Shown here: positions 27,901 to 39,372 of the stretch, piece after piece
Numbering within the stretch: the first letter of the stretch is position 1
Layout: each line of letters opens with the position of its first letter
Source of the DNA: Eurosta solidaginis
Taxonomy: Eukaryota > Arthropoda > Insecta > Diptera > Tephritidae
Assembly: GCF_040869045.1 (NCBI RefSeq)
Contig: NC_090319.1
Location: 344,390,302-344,454,301, forward strand
Reading direction: 5' to 3'
DNA: 64,000 bases
Position numbers and translations under genes: made by a program
Notes under the pieces: model-generated
The model's database searches: none
What the model saw: the letters and a program-made list of their open reading frames with translations, nothing else
What the model was told of the DNA's origin: nothing

Positions 27901-30900
27901 CTAGTTTTCTAGTTTTATCTAACTCAGCTAGTTAATATAATTCGACGTTTAATTTATAAGGTCCACTCTCAGGGTTCAATGGTTATCGTGTTTTTTTAGG
28001 ATATTTATTTGAACACCTCAACTCTTTCAATTTTACTTTAAGCTAACTATTTACGCTTTTCATATAACTTATAGTTTTCTGGTTTCATTTAACTAAGCTA
28101 ATTAACATAATTCGACGTTTAATTTATAGGGTTCACTCTAAGGTTTCGACGCTTATCGTGGTTTCTTAGGATATTTATTTGAACACCACAACTCTTTCAA
28201 TTTTACTTTAAGCTAACTATTTACGCTTTTCATATTACTTATAGTTCTCTGGTTGTATCTAACTAAGCTAATTAACATAATTCGACGTTTAATTTATAGG
28301 GTCCACTCTCAGGGTTCGACGCTTATCGTGGTTTTTTAGGATATTTATTTGAACACATCAACTCTTTAAATTTTACTTTAAGCTAACTATTAACGCTTTT
28401 CATATTACTTGTAGTTCTCTGATTGTATCTAACTAAGCTAATTAATATAATTCGACGTTTAATTTATAGGGTCCACTCTCAGGGTTCGACGCTTATCGTG
28501 ATTTTTTAGGATATTTATTTGAACACCTCAACTCTTTCAATTTTACTTTAAGCTAACTATTTACGCTTTTCATATAACTTATAGTTTTCTGGATTCATTT
28601 AACTAAGCTAACTAACATAATTCGACGTTTAATTTATAGGGTCCACTCTCAGGGTTCGACGCTTATCGTGGTTTTTAGGATATTTATTTGAACACCTCAA
28701 CTCTTTCAATTTTACTTTAAGCTAACTATTTACGCTATTCATATTACTTACAGTTTTCTAGTTTTATTTATTCTAGTTTTATCTAACTCAGCTAATCGAC
28801 GTTTAATTTATAGGGTCAACACACAGGGTTCGAAGCTTTTCGAGGTTTTTTATAGGATATTGATTTCAACACCTCAACTCTTTCAATTTAAATCTACGTT
28901 TGTCATATTAGTTGCAGTTTTCAAGTTTTATCTCACTCAGCTGATTAACATAATTCGAAGTTTAATTTATAGGGTCCACTCTCAGGGTTCGACGCTTATC
29001 GCGGTTTTTAGACCATTTATTTGAACACCCCAACTCTTTCAATTTTACTTTAGGCTAACTATTTACGCTTTTCATATTACTTAACATTTTTTTGGTTTTA
29101 TCTAACTAAGCTAATTAACATAATTCGACTTTTAATTTATAGGGTCCACTCTCAGGGTTCGACGCTTATCGTGGTTTTTTAGGATATTTATTTGACCACC
29201 CCAACTCTTTCAATTTTACTTTAAGCTAACTATTTACGCTTTTCATATTACTTAAATTTTTTTTGGTTTTATCTAACTAAGCTAATTAACATAATTCGAC
29301 TTTTAATTTATAGGGTCCACTCTCAGGGTTCGACGGTTATCGTGGTTTTTTAGGATATTTATTTGAACACCTCAACTCTTTCAAATTTACTTTAAGCTAA
29401 CTATTTACGCTTTTCATATTACTTATAGTTTTCTAGTTTTATCTAACTCAGCTAATTAATATAATTCGACGTTTAATTTATAGGGTCCACTCTCAGGGTT
29501 CGATAGTTATCGTGGTTTTTTAGGATATTTATTTGACATCTCAATCCTTTCAATTTTACTTTAAGCAAACTATTCACGCTTTTCATATTACTTATAGTTT
29601 TCTGGCTTTATCTAACGAAGCTAATTAACATAATTCGACGTTTAATTAATAAGGTCCACTCTCAGGGTTCGACGCTTATCGTGGTTTTTTAGGACATTTA
29701 TTTGAACACCTCAACTCTTTCAATTTTACTTTAAGCTAACTATTTACGATTTTCGTAGTACTTATAGTTTTCTGGTTTTATCTAACTAAGCTAATTCGAC
29801 GTTTGATTTATAGGGTCCACTCTCAGGTTTCGACGCTTATATTGGTTTTTTAGGATAGTTATTTGAACACCGCAAATCTTTCAATTTTACTTTAAGCTAA
29901 CTATTTACGCTTTTCAGATTACTTATAGTTTTCTGGTTTTATGTAACTCAGCTAATTAACGTTTAATTTATAGGGTCTCAGGTTTCGACGCTTATCGTGG
30001 TTTTTTAGGATAGTTATTTGAACACCTCAACTCTTTCAATTCACTTTAAGCTAACAATTTACGCTTTTCATAGTACTTATAGTTTTCTTGTTTTATCTAA
30101 CTAAGCTAATTCGACGTTTGATTTATAGGGTCCACTCTCAGGTTTCGACGCTTATCTAACTAAGCTAATTCGACGTTTGATTTATAGGGTCCACTCTCAG
30201 GTTTCGACGCTTATCGTGGTTTTTTAGGATATTTATTTGAACACCTCAACTCTTTCAATTTTACTTTAAGCTAACTATTTACGCTTTTCATAGTACTTAG
30301 AGTTTTCTGGTTTTATCTAACTAAGCTAATTCGACGTTTAATTTATAGGGTCCACTCTCAGGGTTCGACGCTTATCGTGGTTTTTTAGGATATTTATTTG
30401 ACCACCTCAACTCTTTCAATTTTACTTTTAGCTAACTATTTACGCTTTTCATATTACTTATAGTTTTCTGGTTTTATCTAACTAAGCTAATTAACATAAA
30501 TCGACATTTAATTTATAGTGTCCACTCTCAGGTTTCGACGCTTATCGTGGTTTTTTAGGATAGTTATTTGAACACCTCAACTCTTTCAATTTTACTTTAA
30601 GCTAACTATTTACGCTTTTCAGATTACTTATAGTTTTCTCGTTTTATCTAACTAAGCTAATTAACATAACTCGACGTTTAATTTATAGGGTCCAATCTGA
30701 GGGTTCGACGCTTATCGTGGTTTTTTAGGATATTTATTTGACCACCCCAACTCTTTCAATTTTACTTTAAGCTAACTATTTACGCTTTTCATATTACTTA
30801 TAGTTTTCTGGTTTTATCTAACTAAGCTAATTAACATAATTCGACGTTTAATTTATAGGGTTCACTCTCAGGTTTCGACGCTTATCGTGGTTTTTTAGGA

Positions 30901-31880
30901 TAGTTATTTGAACACCTCAACTCTTTCAATTTTACTTTAAGCTAACTATTTACGCTTTTCATAGTACTTATAGTTTTCTGGTTTTATCTAAGATAATTCG
31001 ACGTTTGATTTATAGGGTCCACTCCCAGGGTTCGGCGCTTATCGTGGTTTTTTAGGATATTTATTTGAACACCTCAACTCTTTCAATTTTACTTTAAGCT
31101 AACTATTTGCGCTTTTCATATTACTTATAGTTTTCTAGTTTTATCTAACTCAGCTAATTAACATCATTCGACGTTTAATTTATAGGGTCAACACACATGG
31201 TTAGAAGCTTTTCGTGGTTTTTTAATAGGATATTGATTTCAACACCTCACTCTTTCAATTTAAATCTACGTTTGTCATATTAGTTGCAGTTTTCAAGTTT
31301 TATCTAACTCAGCTGATTAACATAATTCGACGATTTATTTATAGGGTCCACTCTCAGGGTTCGACGCTTATCGTGGTATTTTAGGATATTTATTTGAACA
31401 CCCCAACTCTTTCAATTTTACTTTAAGCTAACTATTTACGCTTTTCATATTACTTATAGTTTTCTGGTTTTATCTAACTAAGCTAATTCGACGTTTAATT
31501 TATAGGGTTCGACGCTTATCGCGGTTTTGTAGGATATTTATTTGAACACCTCAACTCTTTCAATTTAAATCTACGTTTGTCATATTAGTTCCAGTTTTCA
31601 AGTTTTATCTAACTCAGCTGATTAACATAATTCGACGTTTAATTTATAGGGTCCATTCTCAGGGTTCAACACTTATCGTGGTTTTTTAGGATATTTATTT
31701 GAACACCTCAACTGTTTCAATTTTACTTTAAGCTAACTATTTATGTTTTTCATATTACTTATAGTTTTCTAGTTTTATCTTACTCAGCTATTTAACGTAT
31801 TTCGACGTTAAATTTATAGGGTCAACACACAGGGTTCGACGCTTTTCATGGTTTTTTAGGATATTTATTTGAACACCTCA
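24994..31880. repeat. Satellite B, ~170-bp tandem array related to satellite A
   Basis: About 40 monomers of ~170 bp (TACGCTTTTCATATTA anchors at 24994, 25164, 25334). They align with satellite A over most of their length (ACGCTTTTCATATTA, TAACATAATTCGA, TTTAATTT, CAGGGTTCGA, GGATATTTATTT, CAACTCTTTCAATTTTA) and differ by a ~12-bp extra segment (CTTTAAGCTAACT) and many substitutions. Identity between monomers is lower than in satellite A, and there are numerous indels, so this is the older or less homogenised block. Local duplications exist, for example the doubled CTAGTTTTATC near 25360 and 28750 and a short head-to-tail repeat near 30110-30200. No gene. Confidence 0.96.
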
Positions 31881-31887
31881 ACTCTTT

Positions 31888-32150
31888 CATATTTCAATGG
31901 AATTATCATATAAAACAACTCAGTATTATTATTAGTTAGAAGTACAATATTCGGGGACTATTTTCTTGGTTCGACGTTTTTCATATTTCAATGGAATTTT
32001 CATATAAAACAACTCAGTATTATTATTAGTTCGAAGTACAATATTCGGGGACTATTTTCTTAGTTCGAAGTTCTTCATATTTAATGGGATTATTTTCTAT
32101 GTTCGACGTTTTTTTTCCTATTTTAATGGGACTATTTTCTAAGTTCGACG
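31888..32150. repeat. 94-bp degenerate tandem repeat
   Basis: The phrase CATATTTCAATGGAATT is repeated at 31888 and 31982, each followed by AAAACAACTCAGTATTATT and GGGGACTATTTTCTT. Partial further units (GGGACTATTTTCTAAGTTCGACG) run to about 32150. It abuts the decayed right edge of satellite B. Confidence 0.75.
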
Positions 32151-33180
32151 CATTTTATATCGTTCAATATTATAAGAGATACTTCGAAGTGAAATATTTA
32201 TTCTAATTTCAGTATTGGTGGACTATTTCCAATGTTCGAGGCTTTTGAGATGATTCCATATTATTTAACTCACTTAAGTTTATTCTAAATTTGGTATTAG
32301 AATTCGTTTTCAAGTTTTTTTAATCTCTCAAAAAAACTGAGATCATTCAAGACTGCAAATTATGGGTTTCTTTTTAAACTAGCGAATCTCTTTTTCTTTT
32401 TTTTGGGAGCAATATTAAGTCTTTTGAGGAGTCATTAATATTTTATGAAATAGTTTAGGCATGATTGGGATCACTGTCTTTAGTATATTTATATTCCTGA
32501 TCCGAGTTTTATTTACTGAGGAACTTCTTTCAAATTTATGTATAATTGACTTTGATTTCAAACTTTCATTGTAAACTGTGTTTGCAGGCTTTCAAAGTAT
32601 TTCAGTGAAATGTAACGAATGGTCATCATTTTTTTTTTATATTCCTTTAAAAATTTCATTAGTTATTAAAACGTGTTTATATTTGTTTCGAATAGCGGTT
32701 TGTTAACCTTGTTTTTTTTTTTTTTTATATAGATTATTTATTTGGCTGTTCAATACAGAATCCGAATGCTTCCAAAAGCTTGATTTAAATAATTTATCGT
32801 TTAGTACAATGCATTTTTATTTATTATTCAATTATTTTTGTATTTAACCGCAGTTTTTAAGTGTAAGGTTTGTTCCCAAATTGTTTTTCATAAAATACAA
32901 TTTCTTAAAAATCGTGAAGAGTCGTTCGAGTTTTTGTTTCTATTATCTTTGGAAAGTCGCTCCAATTGTGTGCTTATCACAAATAAAAAAATTTACTTTT
33001 TAACTTAATGTACTATTAAAAAATCAGCAAAAAATTGATATTTGGTGGTTTTGCACAACATTGGGCTGAGATTATCAAAGCGAATTATTATAAGCGAGAA
33101 GAGTTGAGAAACGATTTTCGAAGTAAAAAATTGTCAAGCTTATTTTTAATGCAAATTTAATGTGAATACTTAAAACCTGG
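32150..33180. other. AT-rich spacer without recognised gene
   Basis: Very AT-rich, with T and A runs. No ORF of note, no TIRs seen and no similarity I recognise. It separates the satellite A/B field from the satellite C field. Confidence 0.6.
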
Positions 33181-33185
33181 ATTTT

Positions 33186-33816
33186 GCCTGTTTCCCTTGT
33201 GGCTCTCATAATGTAATCGGTATATATTTGAAGTGAAACTTCCTGAGTGAAATTTATGAAAATGTTATGTGATTATGTGAAGAAAGGCGTTTTTTATGGA
33301 ATGTGATACAGTTAACACTTTTTTATACGATTCAAAATTATGTATATTGAAGGTGTGGTTTTGAAATTGGAGGATTTAGCCTGATTCCCTTTTGGCTCTT
33401 TCAGTGACATACATATATGTTAAGATATTCTTTGCGAATTGAATTAGTTTGGAACCTTCCTCTTTCGAATTATTAATTTTAAAATTGAATTTTTTTTTGG
33501 AAATTTCCAAAAAAATTCAGATTTATTTTGTGAAATATAAAATTTGATATTTGTTTACGAAACTTTTTTTATAGTTATTTATTTATACGTTTAGAGGTTG
33601 GATTTAGCCTGTTTCCCTTGTGGCTTTTTTTAGTGAATAGAAGGAATTTGTTAAGGAACTCTTTGATTTTCAATTTAATTTTTTTTACTAAATCTAGTTT
33701 CAGATATTATTAAAGAATTTCTATTTCCAAAGCAATTATTAAGTATTTCAAAAGTTTATCTTTATTCAGATAAAAATTTAGATTAGTAAGGATTTCAGTT
33801 TGAAGATTGAAATTAT
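33186..33816. repeat. Degenerate outlying units of satellite C
   Basis: Three boxes matching GCCTGTTTCCCTTGTGGCT occur at 33186, 33379 and 33607 (the middle one as GCCTGATTCCCTTTTGGCT). They are about 193 and 228 bp apart, close to the 184-bp satellite C period. The sequence between the boxes is no longer recognisably satellite C. This reads as the eroded left edge of the array, with the box outlasting its surroundings. Confidence 0.7.
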
Positions 33817-34730
33817 CAGCCCAATTCTAAACGAAAATTCCGTGCGAGTTTTTTCCCTTCTCCCATTCCTCGTATTCTAAATAAAAATTCCTTGAGAGTT
33901 TTTTCACTTCTCCTTTTCCTCCTATTCTGAACAATGTTCGAAAAAGAGGAAACCGGTTATGGGAGAAAAGTAGGTATTATGAATGTGAGGGAGAGGGAGA
34001 TTTCTTTGCCATTTCATAGGAGTTTTTTCACTTTCTTAAATTGAAGGGAATGCATCAAAATAGTTAAAGGAAATTGGTTCTTTTAAGAAAGAACACTTAT
34101 TTGTACAAATTTGCGCTAAAATATGTATTTACATTCTACCACAATATTCTCACTGTTAATACAACAACAACAGCAACCACAATATTCTTTATTTTAAGTC
34201 GAAAAGTATATCATAAGCAACGGAAGAGCTCTTTGTATATTTGATGCAGCCATCCAGAAATTGCGCAAGGATTTTTTAAGAAGGCTTAATTAGATTTTGG
34301 CATATGGTGAAAGGCGAACTCAACTCGACGTGGCCGCCAGAAAATTGCTTTGCAGAATGAAAGCAGGTAACTCCGGCGGATTTGTGTTAATCCGCCGTCT
34401 TCTTTTTATGATCCTCTGTTGATGTTGCTGTGGCACCAATTCATTACTCATTTCAGTGTATACCACATGAAATGCAATAATGTGCATTGTTTATACCTTA
34501 TTTCTTAATTTCAAACAAATTCGCAACAATAATTAAACTTTTCAATTTTTTAAACAAAATAAGAAATGCGCAACGAAATTTCAATTGACAAAACAGCTGA
34601 CTTCGAAAATTCGAAATTCCTATTCCCCAATTTTTCTTCTCCCTAGGAGAAAAGAATTGGAGGAATTTTTCCGCGGGAATAAAAAAATCCGCGAGAACAA
34701 AATTCCGCGAGAATATTTAGAATTGGTCTG
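33817..34730 (+). mobile_element. Non-autonomous TIR DNA element, copy 2
   Basis: Near-identical to the element at 23171-24072 along its whole length and in the same orientation, with the same CAGCCCAATTCTAAA and AGAATTGGTCTG ends. It differs by scattered substitutions and a short extra AACAAAATTCCGCGAG-like segment before the right end. Flanks read ATTAT on both sides (33812-33816 and 34731-34735), which would be a 5-bp duplication, unlike the 3-bp one at copy 1. No transposase ORF. Confidence 0.85.
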
Positions 34731-35150
34731 ATTATGTTTTTGAAATAAGTTTACCGTTAAGTTAAACATTACTTTGTAAAATTAATTTAAGTATTCAAAA
34801 TTTACATATCGTTGATGAAGTGTAGTAAGATCGCCACTTTTCCTACTGAACCTTATCATAAATTTGTTTGCAAGTAGAAAATTATTAAATTACTTGAAAG
34901 TTAAATATGATTTTTTAAGCTAAAATTTTTTACAGATATGTTAATCCGTTGCTTCCATAAAATCTTTAAATTAATAAACAGTCCAAAATTTTATTTTAAG
35001 AATGTTAACTTTAAACTCAAAATTTAAAAATATAAATTAAAAAATATACGGCTCGATCTACATTTCATCAAAGATATATACATATGTAACTCTAGTTATG
35101 TTGGCAAGATTTTCTAGTTTTTCTTATTGTATGTGGTTTTTTTAACTCTT
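34731..35150. other. AT-rich spacer without recognised gene
   Basis: AT-rich sequence between the element and the main satellite C array. No ORF or repeat was recognised. Confidence 0.55.
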
Positions 35151-38060
35151 TATTTAGCCTGTTTCCCTTGTGGCTCTATCATCTTTTCGAATTTTTTTTC
35201 GAAGAAATACACGAAATTTATATAATTTGCTTAATTTGACTTTCAAGAGTGTTTTTTTTTTTTTTCTGTTCATTTAGCCTGCTTTCCTTGTGGCCCTATA
35301 TACATTCCGAGCATGTTTTCGAAGAAAAATTTTATTTTTCTCTATTCGTGCAGCCTGTTTCCCGTGTGGCTCTTTATGGGTTCGGATATTTTTTCGAAGA
35401 ATATTTTTCTTGTGGCTCTATGTAGTTTTCGAAGAAATGTTTTCTTTTCTCTTTTCATTTAGCCTGTTTTCCTTGTGGCTCTATTGCTTTTCGAAATTGT
35501 TTTCGAAGAAATATACGAAAATTTATTTTATTTGTTTAACTAGAATTTCAAGTGGTTTTGTTGCTCTGTTCATTAAGCTCGTTTCCCTTGTGGCCCTAAA
35601 TGGCTTTCGAGCATGTTTTCGAAAAAACATTTTATTTTTCTAGTCGTTCAGCCTGTTTCCCTTGTGGCTCTAATGCTCTTCGAAATTATTTTCGAAGAAA
35701 TATACGAAAATTTATTTTATGTAACTTGAATTTTAAGTGTTTTTGTCGCTCTGTTCATTAAGCCAGTTTCCCTTGCGGCCTTATATGGTTTCGAGCATGT
35801 TTTCGAAAAAACATTTTATTTTTCTACTCGTTCAGTCTGCTTCCCTTGTGGCTCTATTGCCTTTCGAAATTGTTTTCGAAGAAATATACGAAAATTTATT
35901 TTATGTAACTTGAATTTCAAGTGTTTTGTTGCTCTGTTCATTAAGCCCGTCTCCCTTGTGGCCCTAAATGGCTTTCGAGCATGTTTTCGAAAAAACATTT
36001 TATTTTTCTAGTCATTCAGCCTGTTTCCCTTGTGGCTCTAATGCTTTTCGAAATTATTTTCGAAGATATATACGAAAATTTATTTTATGTAACTTGAATT
36101 TTAAGTGTTTTTATTGCTCTGTTCATTAAGCCGAAAAAAATTTTTTTTGCTGTTCGTTCAGCCTGTTTCCCTTGCGGCTCTATTGCTTTTCGAAATTGTT
36201 TTCGAAGAAATATACGAAATTTATTTTATGTAACTTGAATGTCAAGTGTTTTTGTTGCTCTGTTCATTAAGCTCGTTTCCCTTGTGGCCCTAAATGGCTC
36301 TCGAGCATGTTTTCGAAAAAAACATTTTATTTCTGTAGTCGTTCAGCCTGTTTCCCTTGTGGCTCTATTGCTTTTTGAAATTATTTTCGAAGATATATAC
36401 GAAAATTTATTTTATGTAACTTGAATTTCAAGTGTTTTTGTTGCTCTGTTCATTATGCCGAAAAAAAATTTTATTTTTCTATTCGTTCAGCCTGTTTCCC
36501 TTGTGGCTCTATTGCTTTTCGAAATTGTTTTCGAAGAAATATACGAAAATTTATTTTATTTGTTTAACTTGAATTTCAAGTGTTTTTGTTGCTCTGATCA
36601 TTAAGCCCGTTTCCCTTGTGGCCCTAAATGGCTTTCGAGCATGTTTCTAGTTGTTCAGCCTGTTTTCCTTGTGGCTCTTAGCTTTTCGAAATTATTTTCG
36701 ATGAAATATACGAAAATTTATTTTATGTAACTAGAATTTTAAATGTTTTTGGTGCTCTGTTCATTAAGCCTGTTTCCTTGTGGCCCTATATGGTTTTCGA
36801 GCATGTTTTCGAAAAAACATTTTATTTTTCTATTCGAAATTATTTTCGATTAAATATACGAAAATTTATTTTATGTAACTAGAATTTTAAATGTTTTTGG
36901 TGCTCTGTTCATTAAGCCTGTTTCCTTGTGGCCCTATATGGTTTTCGAGCATGTTTTCGAAAAAACATTTTATTTTTCTATTCGTTCAGCCTGTTTCCCT
37001 TGTGGCTCTATTGCTTTTCGAAATTGTTTTCGAAGAAATATACGAAAATTTATTTTATGTAACTTGAATTTCAAGTGTTTTTGTTGCACTGATCATTAAA
37101 CCCGTTTCCTTTGTGGCCCTAAATGGCTTTCGAGCATGTTTTCGAAAAAACATTTTATGTTTCTAGTCGTTCAGCCTGTTTTCCTTGTGGCTCTTATGCT
37201 TTTCGAAATTATTTTGGAAGAAATATACGAAAATTTATTTTATGTAACTTGAATTTTAAATGTTTTTTGTTTATTAGGCCTGTTTCCTTGTGGCCCTATA
37301 TGGCTTTCGAGCATGTTTTCGAAAAAAAAATTTAATTTTTCTATTCGTTCAGCCTGTTTCCCTTGTGGCTCTATTGCTTTTCGAAGAAATATACGAAAAT
37401 TTATTTTATGTAACTTGAATTTCAAGTGTTTTTGTTGCTCTGTTCATTAAGCCTGTTTCCCTATATAGCTTTCGAGAATGTCTTCGAAAAAACATTTAAT
37501 TTTTCTAGTCGTTCAGCCTGTTTCCTTGTGGCTCTATTGCTTTTTGAAATTGTTTTCGAAGAAATATGCGAAAATTTATTCTATGTAACTTGAATTTCAA
37601 GTGTTTTTGTTGCTCTGTTCATTAAGCCTGTTTCCCTTGTGGTCCTATATGGCTTTCGAGCATGTTTTCGAAAAAATATTTTCATTTTCTATTCGTTCAG
37701 CCTGTTTCCCTTGTGGCTCTAATGCTTTTCGAAATTGTTTTCGAAGAAGTATACGAAAATTTATTTTATTTAACTTGAATTTCAAGTGTTTTTGTTGCTC
37801 TATTCATTAAGCCTGTTCCCTGTTTCGGATATGTTTTCGAAGAAATATTCTTTTTTTCCTATTCATTTAGCCAGTTTACCTTGTGGTTGTGGAAGACGTT
37901 TTCGAATAATTATACGAATTTAATTTTATTTGCTTAGTTTGAATTTCAAATCAAATATGCATATTCAAGTTGTTTCTTATTTTTTTTAAATGATCTACAT
38001 CAAATTTTTAATTTGCGCTTTTAACTTTCAGAATTTTGATATAGCCTGTTCCCTTGTGGC
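35150..38060. repeat. Satellite C, ~184-bp composite tandem array
   Basis: The unit has two half-monomers, each starting with the box GCCTGTTTCCCTTGTGGC. The longer (~110 bp) continues TCTATTGCTTTTCGAAATTG, then TTTTCGAAGAAATATACG and a TTTATTTTATGTAACTTGAA segment. The shorter (~75 bp) continues CCTAAATGGCTTTCGAGCATG and ends in TTTTCGAAAAAACATTTT. TTTATTTTATG anchors at 35711, 35895 and 36079 give a 184-bp period, with local deletions later (for example near 36120 and 36640). Several ORFs of 60-117 codons fall here on both strands only because the unit has few stops; they are not genes. The array fades out at a last box near 38044. Confidence 0.95.
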
Positions 38061-39185
38061 CGTCGGAATATTTTGCTAAGAAATCATATAAATTTCATTT
38101 TTAAAATTTGAGTAAAAATATTGTTAGAGAAATTTTGTATTAGTATTAAAAAATTGAAAATTCATAGTCTTCAGACAAAAGTTAGAATTAAGTTATTTTA
38201 ATTTTCGAAGATCAAAATTAATTTAATAATAGTTTATTAAAGAATGGAATAATTCATTTCAACATTTCTCTCAGAGTTAAAACAACGCTGTAGTAGAAAA
38301 AAGGGAGCAATAAATTGTGATAATCATCGCTGTTAAACGATTCTCAACAAATCACACACCTCACTATCATAGATTCTTCAAAGTTATACCATTTCCTTAA
38401 GTAGAATTCCGTATTTCTAGACGTATTAGCCGTACTTCAGTTTTATATGTTTAAACACGATGTATTAAATTTCGTTACATTCGTGGGATTTAAGAGAAAT
38501 TTCACTTCAAAGCTCTTTATTTCATACGCTTTCCGCATTTATAGCATATATACATATATCGACAACCATTTTTCAACTCTATTTATCTCTCGCATTAAAC
38601 TATGGCCTTTGATTTTTACGTATTTATTATTGTATACGTGCTTTTATGTCTTAAATTGGCCTACTGGGACAGTCAATTAGACATTTAGTCATTTTGCGAT
38701 GGTCTGTTTATGATTAAAAACGTTTTTTCTTTGCCGATCGAATATATTCCAGCATTCAAGTAAAGTGATTTGCTTCCCTGATATTTTGGAAGGGCTCTTC
38801 CAAACGTCGTCTTAAGAGTTTCATTTCTTGCGCAAATGTTTTTATATTCTATTGTCTGTATTATTCTCCTTAGATTTTATCTTTTACTTTGTTCTCTCCA
38901 CATTGTTGCTGTATTATCCTGATCGTTTCTTGTGCGTATTGTTTTCTCTACGAATTACTCGTTGAATGTAGGTAGTGGTATTATCTGAATCGTTGCATCT
39001 TTGTAATCCCTCCTGAAGTTTTTTGTTTGTATCAGGTTTTTTTTTTGTTTCTTGTCAGAATGATGTGTACACGCCTTGGTGTTATTTTGAGTTTGTATGA
39101 GTTAATCGGGGATTGCCCGTATTGCTTTTAAATGTATGAAAACATTTATTTCAAGCAATTTTTAATTTTATAATTTATTTAATAA
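38060..39185. other. AT-rich stretch without recognised gene
   Basis: A 77-codon ORF at 38447-38680 has no recognisable domain and is probably chance. No TIRs, LTRs or RNA genes were recognised. Confidence 0.5.
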
Positions 39186-39188
39186 TTT

Positions 39189-39372
39189 GGGAAAAATTTA
39201 AACAACGTGACATCAGGACGGACAAGGCGACAGCTGTTTCGATTATACCTTGTAAACCTCTTCAAAGCCTTTTCTCCCGGGAGTGGGATTCGAACCCGCA
39301 CTTCTACGATAGTTGAAATGGTTACAAACGCATTCAGCTACGCCATGCCTTAGTTGTTGTAAAGTTTTTCCC
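39189..39372 (-). mobile_element. tRNA-derived SINE (minus strand), flanked by a short inverted repeat
   Basis: On the minus strand a tRNA-like head carries box A TGGCGTAGCTGA (39334-39345) and box B GGTTCGAATCC (39286-39296), with spacing fit for an internal RNA polymerase III promoter. The T-arm region GTGCGGGTTCGAATCCCAC is tRNA-like with one stem mismatch. The rest does not fold as a convincing tRNA, so this is a SINE head and not a working tRNA gene. GGGAAAAATTTAAACAAC (39189-39206) and the imperfect reverse complement GTTGTTGTAAAGTTTTTCCC (39353-39372) flank it, which is unusual for a plain SINE. Confidence 0.7.

Noticed and set aside
35290..37810. Seven ORFs of 60-117 codons with cysteine-rich repeats (FRACFRRK, SACFPCGS)
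   Set aside because: They are translations of satellite C units on both strands; the 'motifs' are the repeat box and not protein domains.
39272..39350. Functional tRNA gene on the minus strand
   Set aside because: Boxes A and B are good, but no complete cloverleaf (mismatched T stem, no acceptor pairing) can be drawn; the context is SINE-like.
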